A stretch of DNA of 64,000 nt. It comes from Corynespora cassiicola (taxonomy: Eukaryota; Ascomycota; Dothideomycetes; Pleosporales; Corynesporascaceae). The DNA lies in the NCBI GenBank assembly GCA_022059125.1, contig JAEUWY010000002.1:1798001-1862000 (forward strand). Direction: 5' to 3'. The position numbers were made by a program, and so were the translations under genes. Below, piece by piece: positions 1-12,671 of the stretch (position 1 is the first letter of the stretch; every line of letters begins with the position of its first letter). The notes beneath the pieces were generated by a model that saw only the letters and a program-made list of their open reading frames with translations, was not told where the DNA came from and made no database searches.

Positions 1-3000
1 TCACCATCCTCACCGCGCAGCAATCTGGCAAAAGCGCCCTTGTTCCTCTTGAGCTCCTCGAAAGTGCCCTCCTCCACTACCCTTCCCTTGTCGAGCATGA
101 TGATATTCTCCGCAATTGCCATCATCTCCTGCGCATGCGTGATGATAATAACAGTCATATCCCTCTGCGACCTCCGAATCAACCTCTCCCCCGCCTTCGC
201 CTTCCCAATACTCTTGGTCCTGGCCACACCCTGCTGCTGCACGAGCCTCTGAATCGTCTCGCGCACGATACCCGCAGACTCTACATCGAGCGCGCTCGTC
301 GCCTCATCCAAGATGAGCACATCTGGGTTTTGGAACAGCGCGCGGGCAATGACGAGGCGCTGGCTCTGGCCGCCGGACAGCCCGCTCCCGCCCTCGCCCA
401 CGACGGTCTGGTAGCCCTGCGGCAGGCTGTCGACGAAGTCGGCGACGCCGGCGGCGGCGGCGGCGAACCGGATGGCGTCCATGCATGCCTGCAGTGAGGT
501 CGGGGGCATGCCGTAGGCGATGTTCTCGGCGATGGTGCCGGGGAAGAGGACGGGGGATTGGGAGACGACGGCCATGCGGGAGCGCAGGGACGAGGTGTTG
601 AGGTTGCGGGCCCGGTGGCCCGAGATGTATACGTCGGCGTAGTCGCCCTCGGATGTAGGAGGGGTCGTCTGGTACAGCTTCAAGAGGAGGGACGCGATTG
701 TCGATTTCCCGGAGCCCGAGGACCCCACGACGGCCGTGCAGCTTCCACGCGGGATGTCGAAGGTGATATCGTGCAGGACGGGGATGTCTTTGCGGGTGGG
801 GTACGCAAACTGGACATTCTCGAAGCTGATATCGCCTGCGCGGTGGACCCTCAGCTTGCCGTCCATTTCATGCGAGTCCTGCGGTAGGCTCGCGAGGCGC
901 ACGAGCTTGGAGCCGGCATCGCGTGCAATGTTGATCTGTGGGATGTAGTGTCCGAGTACGTTGGCGTGGGTGATGCTGAGCAGGAGCACCGAGAAGGTCT
1001 CCATGACGCTCGTGACGGAAAATTCGCCCCTCGATATGATTTGGGAGCCATAGAAGAAGAGAAGCGCGCCGACAAAGTAGATTACGGCACAGTTGAGGCC
1101 GAACAAGCTGCCCGTATAGACGGCGCGCTTGATTCCGACCTGGAGTGCAGAGGTGGTAGCTGTGCGGAATTTGGCGCGAAAGGTGGTTTCGAGTGTGAGG
1201 CAACGGACAGTGCGGATGTTGCCAAAGGTCTCATATAGAGTCTTGCCTACTTTCTCGTCGGCTTCATTGCCGAAAGCTTCCCACCTATTGCTAACGGATG
1301 AGTATCCGGTTAAGGCGGCGTAGACGATGGGCCCGCATGCCATGCAGACAATTGCAATTTTCCAGCATAGGGCCATACTCCATGAAATGCAAATCAGCAT
1401 CATGACGACCATGACGATTGGAATTCCGGTGAATCGTCCGAGTAGATTCCGCGCCTCTTCTCCATAATGATCCAACGTGCCTGCAATCTTATTTACGTTG
1501 TTCTCTTCTCGATCGAAGAACTCCCGGGGCTGAGCCAGAATGCGCATCAAGGCTTCTTTTTTGAGGGCATTGACCCAGTCCTGGGCGGCAACATCGAAGA
1601 GAAAGTGTAAACCATAGCTGGCCAGACCATTTGTGATGGCAATGGCGAGTATGACAAGGGCATATGTTTGAGCCTGCCCGCGCTGGTCTTCTCCTGGGGT
1701 AAAGAAGGTGGACAAGAGACGGGCGAAAATGTAGGCAAAAACTGGTGTGGCTGCAGCCTCTATTATCGCGCAGTATAGGCCCGCAAATAGTAACATGCGA
1801 GAATACCAGCCGATTGATGGCCATACTGTGCGCATAATCCCGAATAGCGATAACTGTGGATCTTCCTCATTTGTGGGTATAGGCTCAGGCAGAGTCACCA
1901 TGCTCGCTCTACTCTTTTTAGACAACCGTCTTCGGTTTTTCTGGACATCATCTTCCAGGCCAAGCGCCTGCATGCGAGATGATGAAGCCAAAGAGAGTGG
2001 CCGGGGATATCTATTGTTCAACACTGAGTTGTAAGAAGCCATCGATGCCGGTCTTGATGAGTAAGAAATTGGTCTGGATCTTTGTGAAGCCGGAGCTGGT
2101 GTGTCCCGATCCGTCATGGCATTTGGAGGTGTCTTCCCACTATTCAGTTCAGAAAAGTCAAAAGCCGCTAGTGGGCCATGTGTATGCGCAGATCCAGCAG
2201 ATGGTCGTCTCATGTTGGATGCCATAGATGTTCGATTTGTTGAGCCAAAGTATGGAGACATGAGAGATTCACCAAAGAAAATCGATGATATCGGACGCGC
2301 TGAAGGGATAGGAGGTAGTGGTGATAGGGAAGATACTCCCCATGAAGCGGCGTAGAGCCCAAATAACTCATCAGTGTCGTCGATTTCTTGGTCTGAATCA
2401 TTGCTGGCGGTATTTCCATCCTCGTCCTCATCTTTAGAATCAGGAAACGCCTTGAAAGCCGACTCGGGGTCCGCTTCCAACATCTTTCTGTAGCCTTCTT
2501 GTACCACCTGCGCATTCTCCAAGACATACACAAAATCACTTCCTCGGATCTGGGATACGTCATGGGTGATTACGATCGTGGTCTTGCCCTTCCTCCATTT
2601 TCTTATCATGTCGTGTATAGCCGTCCTGGTGATGTAGTCCAGCGCGCTGGTAGATTCGTCCAGGATCAGGATTGGAGTATCGCGAATGCGAGCGCGCGCC
2701 AATGCCATGCGCTGCCTCTGACCACCGCTCATGGCATCGCCTTTTATTCCAACCAGGGTTTCCAAACCCTCAGGGAGATCTTGTGTCATCTGCTCGAGCA
2801 TAGCGAAGCTGATTGCTGCCTCTATCTCGCTACTATCTACATCTCCATTCTTTCTTCCCATGGCAATGTTGTGGCGGATGGTGTCATTAAATAATACGCT
2901 GTGTTGTTCGACTAGTGTAATGTTCTCGCGGAGCCATTGTGTGTCGAGAGTGTCCAGCGCAGTCTTGTCCAGGAATATCTGACCCGAGGTGGGCTTATAG

Positions 3001-4379
3001 AAACGGACTAGCAGTTGGCCCAGAGTACTCTTTCTAGACCCGCTTTTGCCGATGACGAAGCTGGTCTCACCTGCAGCGAAGAATAGAAACACATTGTCGA
3101 TCGCAGCTTGTTCTGGTCTAGTGGGATATGTGAAAGATACCTTGAGAAGATTAGTTTAAATAACCGACTACCACTGAAATACATACCTCTCTGAATTCAA
3201 TATCGCCTGCGCATCTACCAGGTCTCACGTTTCCTTGTTTTTCTAGTCCAATGTTGTGTTCGGAAATTTGTGTGAATATCATCCTGAGCCTGGCACCGGC
3301 AATTTTACCCTCTTGGAGGACAACAAATTGAGGCATGAAAGCAGTAACTGCATCGACGGCAGTCAAAGCAGCCCAAAAAGTAGTAAGGACTTGGCCCGTA
3401 TTCCTCGCGCCAGACATGACAAGGTAGCTACCGAACCAGAATCCTTGGACAAAGATACTTAAGGTGACGAACTGCATGAAGCCAACTTGCAATGATCGGA
3501 CATTGGCTTGCCGCTTGTACAGACCAGCTGCAAGCTTGATGATACCTGCATATCTTTGTACTTCGAAATGTTCTCCATTATAGCATTTGACCGTCTCGAT
3601 GTTCTTAATGGCGTTGGTGGCATACTTTAAGGCTTCCTGAAGCTTATCCGCCTGTTGATGACCTCGTTTTTTGAATCGAGTAGACAGGTAAGCCATGAAA
3701 ACGAAGGCAAGCGGGATAGTACTGATAGTGACCAAGGTAAGGTTCCATGAGTAATACATGGCAATGATGAGGGCTCCAGTCCCCATAACGACAGATTGTA
3801 CTCCTTCTCCAAACGGTCCGGACAAGGCTAGTTGCAAGTCACGAACTTGCCTATAGTCAGTTAGTACATTTGCCTTGTATTTTATATTGCCAAGATCCCT
3901 TACATTTGAACGCCCGGAAGAAATGCCGTCATTCCGCTCTCTCGTGTATCGTACCATGCCATGTCTTTCTGGGCCAGGGCATCGAATATCTTGTCTCGCG
4001 CACTCCGAGCCTGCAGCTCCCCGAAAACAAAAAATAGGGTAAGGTAGGCGCTATTCGCAAGCCAATTTCCGGCCGCCAGAGCGACCAGGTAAATGCAGTT
4101 CTCAGAGGTGCGGTGCATGAGGACCGTCCCAGTGATCTTTCCAGCTCCGAATTCTGCGAACTGGCCGAAAATCCTGCCAAACACGATGACTATGGCCGGG
4201 AGAGTCAGGGCGCTGATTACGGCGGCTGCCAATGCCGCAACGAGAACGGGGACATGCTTCCTCGTAGTGAATGCGAAGAGCGCCTTCCAGCCCATGCGCT
4301 GAACGAAGTCCAGCTCTTCGTCATCCGGGGCCGACTTTTCCTGCTCGTCAGTAGGGGTTGAATCCAAAGACGCGGCCAT
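1..4379 (-). CDS. STE6: Ste6-like ABC exporter (a-pheromone type), C-terminus cut by window edge
   Basis: Full-size ABCB transporter, (TMD-NBD)x2. Exons 4379-3904, 3850-3187 and 3140 to the window edge give at least 1426 residues with no stop, so only the last few codons are missing. The start is the first in-frame ATG followed by an acidic cytosolic N-terminus. NBD1: Walker A GKSGSGKST at about 411-419 and signature MSGGQ at 517. NBD2: Walker A GSSGSGKST at about 1186-1194 and signature LSGGQ at 1301. A long Ser-rich linker separates NBD1 from TMD2. The NBD1 wording (for example VVQEGYRKML after the H-loop) is typical of the fungal Ste6/a-factor exporter branch rather than general Mdr pumps. 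Family knowledge: exports farnesylated mating peptide across the plasma membrane. A drug pump of the same subfamily is the alternative. Intron 2 (3851-3903) carries a TACTAAC branch site. Confidence 0.82.
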
Positions 4380-4939
4380 GACGGGAATCGAGGTGCGCTC
4401 TCGGCGAGAGTTTTTGAGAAATATGGATGGAACATAAAAGCAATTATGACTACCGAGTATCAAGTGTTAAATGAAGATGCATTTCCCAAAGCGGACTAGT
4501 CCGTTTGCGCCCCGAGCCAGGGTTATACTTTGTTTTGCCCTTGATATTGTTCTCCATCACGGTCACTCTTACTCGGATTACAACAATAGCTAGCCAAGCC
4601 GTACCTTGGCTCCGAAATAGTTCCCAGGGCGCTGCACGGGCTCATTACATTGTTCGAGAGTACTGATATCGGACACATTGTCTGCAGTGACCTCTGCGCA
4701 CAGGTGATTTCTCAAGCCATGTCCGAAAATTTCCATCCTATCGCTGCAGCGCTTGCAATCGTGCGCTTCCCGGAAGATTCGAGCCTTGGTAAACAAAGGG
4801 CAAGCGAATGCAGGGGGTATATAGTGCGCGGACGAACGTGGTCCGACATGTCGACAGCCGGACGGACCGTTGCATTGATGGCGTCGTTGCCATGCAAATT
4901 CTGCAAGGACCCTGGCCAGATGACAGCTCTCTGATCAGA
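4380..4939. other. Intergenic, upstream of the Ste6-like gene
   Basis: 560 bases between the ABC transporter start and the 3' end of the PBDC1-like gene. It should hold the transporter promoter and the neighbour's 3' UTR. The short reading frames here have no recognisable product. No repeat or RNA gene seen. Confidence 0.5.
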
Positions 4940-5551
4940 CTATTTACCCTCTGGGTGCGCCTTCTCGTAAATCCAGTCATTCAACCCTTCTTTGTTGCTG
5001 TTCTAGTTAGCTTTAGGCCGTGTGATGTCCCGTCTGGCGGCTTACCGAGCAATCTCGACTGCGTAGAACTGCATGCGGACCGCGAAAATGGTTCCCTCTT
5101 GGTCATACTCAATCTTGGGGCTTGCGCGGAGCATTGTGCCGAAGTTGAAGTCGTCCACCCTTTTCTCATATTGGTTGACAAAGTTCCGCCACCGCTCCTT
5201 GCCCTCCTTGCTCTTCATTTCGTCCTCGTTGATTGTGCCAGACGCGTCAAAATCGGGAAACTCCTTCTTGAAGTGCTCGTAGATCTCGTCGTCGATTTTG
5301 GTCAGGCGGAGCTTCGAGCCAGGCACCTTCTCGAGAATATTCCAGTATGTCTCCATGTGCTGCACAACTGGCCTGGCCATTAGTAACAGTACATCGCACT
5401 GGATGCGAATTACAAACCCTTGACCGCAAATTGCTTCTCGATCTGTACCCAGTCAGTAGCCATCCTCTGTCGCTTGCCATTTGCGACGTACATCCTCAAA
5501 GTTGTCGGCCTGCTCAGGGCTGAGCTGCGCGCCTGGCGGTCCCAAAGACAT
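4940..5551 (-). CDS. PBDC1/YPL225W-family protein (four exons)
   Basis: Exons 5551-5492, 5442-5418, 5367-5046 and 4997-4940 join in frame to 154 residues, close to the usual family length (yeast YPL225W 146). The diagnostic core is FEDIEKQFAVKVVQHMETYW followed by a conserved KVPGSKLRLTKIDDEIYEHF stretch, and the C-terminus ends with NDWIYEKAHPEGK. Introns are 48-50 bp with good GT..AG ends; exon 2 is only 25 nt. Family knowledge: the yeast member (Chp1) is a cytosolic, ribosome-associated chaperone for newly made eEF1A; the older name 'polysaccharide biosynthesis domain' is misleading. The gene is divergent from the WDR6/Rtt10 gene with 223 bp between start codons, so a shared promoter is likely. 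Confidence 0.9.
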
Positions 5552-5774
5552 TTTCGGTAGCGATTAGGATGAAATGGTGTAATTTGTGCTGTATGGAATG
5601 GTTCTTGCGAAGTCGCTGGTGGTGGAATGGGGCGTGCGACGTCGTTATAAATTTTTTGGGGTGGACAGGTTTCGTCACAGCCCCGCCACTCATTTTCCCA
5701 ACTACCCCGCGCTGACTCAACACCAAACTTCTATCATCACCTCTCGTCTTCCATCCGGCGATTCCACCTGCCAA
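5552..5774. promoter_or_regulatory. Putative bidirectional promoter, PBDC1-like / RTT10
   Basis: 223 bp separate two divergent start codons (5551 minus, 5775 plus), so both core promoters and both 5' UTRs must fit here. This is inferred from geometry; I identify no specific factor site. Confidence 0.5.
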
Positions 5775-8700
5775 ATGTCACCGGATCTTCATGTGAGCCC
5801 TCATACCATGCTCTGGAATGACTATTGATGAGAATAGCATGAATGTACTCGCATACCAGTGACGGCTTTGGCCACCTGCGGGCCTTTTCTTCTTGCCGCA
5901 GACGGCCCATTTTTGCGATTTTACGGTGGTGATGATTTTAGGCTCATTACCACTGAGCAGGTATTCGAAGCCCACACAATTCATGGGGCTTCGGTATATC
6001 ATGAAGATACCCACCGTGTGATAGTCGTTGTATGGGGAGGCTCGCTTGTACGCGCCCTGGAAATCGATGTATCGGCTTGGCACGATGGAAGTGGCCTAAT
6101 ATTACACACTTCCAACTCAGTGAAGGGGCCCGATTGGATACTTGACCTTACGTTTGGTCCGAAAAAAGACGAGAATGACACCAAGGTAGTTTGTGGCGCG
6201 GTTACAGCTCACAACTCCCTCCTTGAAGTGGCTATACAGCGTCAGATTGGTGAACAAAATCCCAAAAGGTACGTTACGATTATGACAATTTTTTTTGGAA
6301 AAATCTCGCATTTCATATATTATGAGGAAATAACATATATCCACACCGAAGAATACGTACTCACGATTAGGCCTGTAGGTCACTTACAATCTCAATCGTT
6401 GAGCTTACTTCGAGTTCACGATCGATTCTCTACTCGGCGCATTTACGATGGGAAGCCCCAGACCTGATTATTGTCGCTGCAGGCACTGCCTTCGGCGAAA
6501 TAATATATTGGTCATGGACTGGAGATGCACGTAATGGATCCAACTGTCGAACGCACCGTGTTTTCCTGGGACATGAAGGGTCCATATTTGGCGTGCATAT
6601 CTCGAAAGAGATTAAAAACGACACAAAAAATGAGACCAAACGCTTCATCGCAAGTTGCAGCGATGACCGTACCATTCGAATTTGGGATATAACCGACATA
6701 TCACCCAATGGTGAAGCTTCAGATACCCTGGACGCACATAATGACACTGAGAGGACGAGGCACACGGGATTCAGCAATCCTTCCTACGATGAGGATCTTT
6801 CTGTATCAAATTGTGTAGCAATGGGATGGGGGCATATCTCACGCGTCTGGACTGTACGCTTCCTGGATACACCGAGCTCGAATCCGGACATATTTCTGTC
6901 TTCCTCTGGCGAAGATGCGACATCCCGCACATGGAAACTGAATTATCAAGATAACTTACCTTGCGAGCTTGCTTTATTGGATACTGCTGCATATCATAGT
7001 GGCAAAAATATATGGTCAGCTACCGAGCATGTTTCCGCCACTGGCCTCCGACGGATGGTTTGCGGTTCTGCGGATAGCAAGATCGTCGCTCATCCGCTTC
7101 ATTGCTTCCAAAGCCCTGATGGTGACGGAGTCGGGTCTTTCATCAAAGACTGCGCTGTGAATGACATTGTTTCGGCGGCAACGCCTTTATCGAATGTTTC
7201 AGCGCCCAAGGACACGCCAAAGACAGTAAAGAGTTCGAAAACGAAAGAATTCTTCAGGAGTTACACTTTCGTGGATGATGAGTCATTAATATTGACTGCC
7301 AATTCTGGTAAGGTGTATCTTGCACGAACAGAACCATGGGATACTTTCAACAGGAGCACTGGTATCTCCAATGCCAAGCTTATAGATCAGCTAGAAGATC
7401 TTTCGGGTTATTCTGTGTGCACCGGAGACATTCCATCAAGCATTGCTTTCTTAGCTGGCTCTCGAGGCAACATTTATATGTACCATTCGGCGTCAAAGAA
7501 GCTATGCAAGATCCGCGTAGTCAGTGGCAAAGTTGGAAATTTGTTTGCCGTCAGCCATGTTGATGGCTCAGGGTCTCGAGTTGTCCGGCTACTTGCCACT
7601 ATGGTGGGACAGCAACTTGCTGAACTACTCACCGTAAAGGTATCTGAAAGCCAGTCGCCAACCGTTTTAAGTGTGAGCGTTGTTCCTACTTCCGCACTGT
7701 CGGGCGGACTTCCCATTGAGAGTATGTCCTATGTTGCCACAACGTCTCAAAATGGTTATCTTCTTCTTGGGCTTCGCAAAGGATCAATAGTTGCCTATCA
7801 TGTACCAGAAGATGAACCAGCAGCAGATGGTGCGATTTCTAATGCAGAAGTTATCCAGACCATCGGAAAAGTTCATGGAAATGAAGCAGTCACTTCCATG
7901 ACTTGGATAGCTTCACCTCACGTTTCAACAACTGGACACTTGATATCTGTAGGTCGAGATGGAGGGCTCTCAGTTCATTTCCTCGATTTCTCATCCAACT
8001 CTTCGAGGTTGGTTCACAGACTCTCCTTACCCATCGGACCATATATTGAGGGGCTATTCGTTCGGAACGGCCATGTCCTTGTGTATGGATTCTCAAGTAA
8101 GAAATTTGTCCTATACGACACAACCGAAGAGGAAGAGATTATGAGCGTTGAAACCGGAGGTGCCCACAGAAGTTGGGCATTTCGACCGTCGCCAGGGCGT
8201 CAAGGAGGCGGAACGCTGGTGTGGACAAGAGCATCCGACATGCACGTATGCACTCAAGAGGGACCTAACCACCAGGTTGTAAGAGCAGGAGGTCATGGAC
8301 GTGAGATCAAATCAGCAGCTGCCACGCGTAACAGCACTGAAGCATCAAGACAAATCATAGCCACCGGGGCCGAAGACACGGATATCAAGCTGTTTGAATA
8401 CATCGATGAGGACCTTGTTTGTCGACGAACGCTACGGCGACATGTTACAGGAATACAACACCTTAAGTGGTCTGATGATGGCGAGTACTTATTCAGTAGC
8501 GGAGGCTGCGAAGAGTTTTACGTATGGAGAGTGTCACACATGCCGCCTCCGATGGGCATAGGGGTCATTTGTGAGACTGTGTATACTCCAGAGAGCGAGC
8601 ACTCGGATCTCCGAGTAATGTCTTTCGATGTACGCAAAGTATCAGCCGGATTCTTGATTGCGATGGTTTTCTCCGACTCAAGTATCAAGGTAAGAACCGA

Positions 8701-9411
8701 GGATTATCTTGTCATTGATGACCAACTCTTAACCACTCTCAGGTTTACAACTACGACTCATCGAAAGAATCTCCATGGCAGACACTTGCTAAAGGCGTCT
8801 ATTTTACATCCTGCCTCACGCAATGCGTATTCCTCTCCTCGGATAGAATACTCACAGCTGGCACTGACGGTCACGTGGTTTTCTGGACACTGTCTCCACA
8901 TGATCCACGATCCCAATCGGATGAATCGATCGCCCCCCAGACCCTGACATGGGAGCAACCGGCCCGCATCCACCAAAACACGTCAAAGGCGCTCGAATCG
9001 CACGTGCTGGATGATGGCCGAACGATCCTCGTTTCAGGAGGCGATGACGGAGGATTATCGTTTTTGGTTGCTTCTTCGCCAGCTTGCACTGGGCGCACGC
9101 TGTCGTCTCCTCCCATGGTGGTGACGCGCGCGCACGCGTCGGCGATCACAGCGTGTGCCATTGTCTGCCACGAAGCGCGCATCTTCATTTTGACCTCTGG
9201 AAATGATGAATGGATTCGACTGTGGGAGGTGGTTATCAATATGTCGGAGAATGAGGATCCGCTGCAAATCAAGAGGCTGAAAAAGATGAAGACATTTGTT
9301 GCCGATGTTTCCGACATGGCAGTTTTGGATGGTGATGATGGCAATCACGCACGAGTGCTGCTTTGCGGTGTGGGCATGGAGGTTATACGGATAGATTGGA
9401 CGGATCTGTGA
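5775..9411 (+). CDS. RTT10: WDR6/Rtt10 (Trm734) family WD40 protein
   Basis: Exons 5775-5792, 5838-6268, 6415-8689 and 8743-9411 join in frame to 1130 residues. The N-terminus reads IPVTALATCGPFLLAADGPF, and after the second junction SSRSILYSAHLRWEAPDLII, both typical of WDR6-like proteins. Several WD repeats are visible (for example SCSDDRTIRIWDI and TAGTDGHVVFWTL). Family knowledge: yeast Rtt10/Trm734 is the WD40 partner of the Trm7 methyltransferase for 2'-O-methylation of tRNA position 34, and also affects endosomal recycling and Ty1 mobility. Exon 1 encodes only six residues, so that start is less certain. Intron 2 (146 bp, AT-rich with a T8 run) is much longer than the others. Convergent with the amidase gene. 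Confidence 0.88.
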
Positions 9412-9582
9412 TGGAATATTGGCAAACGGTGAATCTAGCTCAGATCGTACCAAAAAAAAACAATTCATAGTTGATTAGCGCTGAATAAACTGCAAGCCAC
9501 ACCAAAGGCCACGATGAATGATGAATGATCTGGAAAGCTAAAGATTAAGGGGACTGAGCCCGCCCCTTTCCCTTCATCTACT

Positions 9583-11458
9583 TTACAGCTCTGCAAAGGG
9601 CAATCCAATCTTTTCTTTGATGTACTCCCATGTCTCAATTACCTTTTCATCGTCATATCTCCTTCCGACCAACTGCAGACTTACTGGGGCGTTAAGGTAT
9701 TTCTCCGGAGAGTCTATATGGTGTCAGATTTTTGAGAATATAAAGAGTTCCCAGAGTAGACTTACACAGCTCGTAATTATACTTGTCCTTCTCATTCCTT
9801 GGCTTGTACCCAGCTTCGGCGAGGTCAAGACTGGGGTCTACCTTGGCGACGGGTGCCACTAGTGCTGGGTAGTCTAGTAGGTTCCATTGGGACGTGTAAC
9901 CCCAGTATCGTGACGTGTCATGCTGGGGAGCAACACCTGGGCCCTTCTTTGGGTGAGCATTTATCGCATCGAGGACATGCGTGAGAGTCCAATTGTCTAG
10001 GATAAGAAAAATGCCACTTACCACCGGACACAAAATCATATCCACACCGCGGCTCGCCAATAGCTGAGAATACTCCGCTTTGTATGCCTCTCTCTTCATG
10101 GTCCAGTCCCACACGTCCCTAATGCCGTGCTTCTTAACATTGGGCTGTTTCAAAATGAACTCAGACAAGGGTCGCCATGGCTCTCCAGATTCTTCCATGG
10201 CTGCAATCTCTTCACTCCCGCCATCGCAAAAGTACAGCGAGCTGATGATATCCCAAGCGTAGTCGTGTTTGTAAGGCTCCCACTCCACAATATCGATGCC
10301 TGGCACATCCTTCAATTTCTCTGCCACAGCCTTCAAAGCTCGAACAACCGGAGGATGCGGTTTCACAACGCCATCATCGAGCAAAAGGCCAATTCGAAGT
10401 TTCTTCCCGGAAGAAAAGAGCGGCGTGAGTTGTGATTCGGTACGCCAGGGGATAGGAATGAGCGAGGGCTCCCGAATCCACGGTTGCGCATCAATCAACG
10501 TCTTCATGAACAGCTTGACCCCATCCAAAGACGGGCTCAGCGGCCCAATGACCGGGACAACCTGCTCCTGCCCCAACATCGTGGCACTGAGGCCCTCCAT
10601 CGGGAGTCTGTAGCTTGTAGGCCGCAGACCATAGACACCGTTATTCGCAGCAGGCGATCTGATACTGCCCCCAATATCCGTACCTATTCCCAAGCAGGAG
10701 CCTCGGATGCCGACCAAGGCGCCCTCGCCGCCCGACGAACCACCAGAGGTCAAATTGCGGTTGTAGGGATTGACCGTAGTGCCATAAAAGTTGGTCGACG
10801 TCTCCAGGTGCATGAGCGTCTGCGGCTGCGTCGTGCGGACGTAGAACACGGCCCCGGCTGCGAACAGTATGTCCAGGATGTGGGCGTCGGCGTCGGCGAC
10901 CTTGTCGTGCCAGGATATGAAGCCTGCGTTGACGGTCAGGCCCTTCATGCCGACATGTTCCTTGACGGATATGGGGAGGCCGTGAAGCGGCCCGACGGGG
11001 TTTCCATGCTCTTCGAGGTAGGCATCCAGGTAGGCGGCTCGCTCGAGGGCGGCTGTGGTGAGAAGCTCGGTCACGCAGTTTGTTAGTTTTTGAGCGAGGG
11101 CTGCACGGCGGAGGAACGCTTTTGTGACTTCGGAGGAGCTAAGCGTTCCGGATGCGAGCTTGGAGACGAGGTCTGCGGGGTCGGACTCGGTGATGGAGAT
11201 CTCGGCGGGGGTGAGGATGGTCTTGGGTATGGGTGTCGAATCCAGAGGAAGGTGTTCAATGTCTGGGATGGGCGGTTCGACAAGGGCTATCGTGGCATCT
11301 CTGTGCTGCTGTGCTTTGTTGGCAATCTCTTGCCATGTCATGCCCATGATTGCTTTTGTGGGAGCCGGCAGCATGGAAGGGGAGGCCAGACTAGAGTGAA
11401 GCCGGGCGTAGAGTGTCTTTAATGGGCCTGGCATAGTGCAGTGACAGCTGTCATACAA
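9583..11458 (-). CDS. Amidase signature (AS) family amidase
   Basis: Hydrolyses an amide bond; substrate unknown, related to fungal acetamidase/general amidases. Exons 11458-10022, 9943-9766 and 9713-9583. The AS catalytic triad is complete: Lys166 (SVKEH), Ser241 in GGSSGGEG and Ser265 in GTDIGGSIRSP; the Ser-Ser spacing of 24 matches FAAH. Intron 1 (9944-10021) is 78 bp, in frame and free of stops; removing it restores the conserved CPVGPGVAPQHDTSRYWGY, so it is very probably real. Intron 2 (9714-9765) restores the family C-terminus SLQLVGRRYDDEKVIE. The start is uncertain: other in-frame ATGs at 11434, 11374, 11347 and 11341 exist, and family members usually begin near MTWQEIA (11341). The extra N-terminus could be a targeting sequence or non-coding. 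Confidence 0.88.
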
Positions 11459-12671
11459 GGCTATTATTAATGATCCGGACGCAGCGGGTCAAAGAGATCA
11501 GTATCACCGGAGTCTGAGATGGAGGATTACGGAAGGGGCGGAATGGTTATTGGAGACAAGCAGGGCAGCTTATATCGGGTTGGTGAGCATGATCTGCAGT
11601 GTTACCTCACTCAACAGCTAGCAGGGGTCTCATTATCTTTGATTGAACACGGGCCAAGGGTTTGCTGGTGATAAATGAGATAGATAACTACTACCTGATG
11701 CGGAAAGTACATGCGGAATTTTGAAGTTGCAAGAATGGGGGTAATTCCGCACTCGTTCTCTAGCCACAAAAACATGGAAGCTTCCGCCTTGGATCTGCGA
11801 GCTTTAGTTATGGATTGCGATAGAGGTTGTCACTTGTGCAGAGTGTTTGCTGTACGAGGGTCTTTCAGGTTCGCGAGGTCTACAATAGCACATGGCTCTT
11901 TATAGCGAGTAAACTCCAAGCTGTCGAAATTATAGCCTATCCAGCCGGTAGAAAGTGATGATGGATAGACGAAGAAGACACCCGAGACCAGATATCTCGA
12001 AAAGCTCACCCACGTGGAGTAAGGATCAGGCACCAGGTACACTCGACTGAAGCACGTGATGTGGGGGTGGGCGGGGATGGGATGGGCTTTATCGATAACC
12101 GCCCAATTGGGCCAAGCCTCGGCTCCTCGCTCGCTTAGCCCATGTGCATATAAACCGGGTATAAACTGGGGAGCATCCGCCAGGCTGGGAGAGAAACAAT
12201 CAAGCGTGGGCAAAAGAGGCCGTGGGGTGGCATCGTATCGAGGCGAGTCATTCGGGCGTCATGGAAGCTTCCACGGACGCCTCAGAATGACAAAATAGCC
12301 TGACGAGGCAGAGGGACGCGTCCGCCGCAAGGTTACGGGAATTCCGCAAACGGCAATGCCGGGCCACGGCTCTTCCCCGCAAGCTCAGAGACTGAGCTCC
12401 AAGCTCCCCATGCGGGCATGCATAGCTCGACATCAGGGTCCAGGCCCAATTCCCACGTATCAGATGACCTGGCCATGGATCCGCTCGCTCCTTTAAATAT
12501 GCCCTTGAATTGCCGTGCCCGTTTTGTGGCCCTTCATTCACCGCTGCTTCTGTTTCCGCTGCCTTGTTGTTTCCTGCACTGAGCGAGGCGTCCTGGCATC
12601 AGTCGCCATTGTTGCTTTAAAACCCACCCGCACTGCTCCAATTCTGCTCCATTGCACTGCTTCCGCTCACA
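11459..12671. other. Intergenic region between amidase and SDR genes
   Basis: 1.2 kb between two divergent genes. Reading frames of up to about 127 codons occur on both strands but show no domain, signal peptide or convincing splice partner. An A/T-rich TTTAAATATG element at about 12493 could be a TATA-like element for the dehydrogenase gene. Nothing else is supported. Confidence 0.45.
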
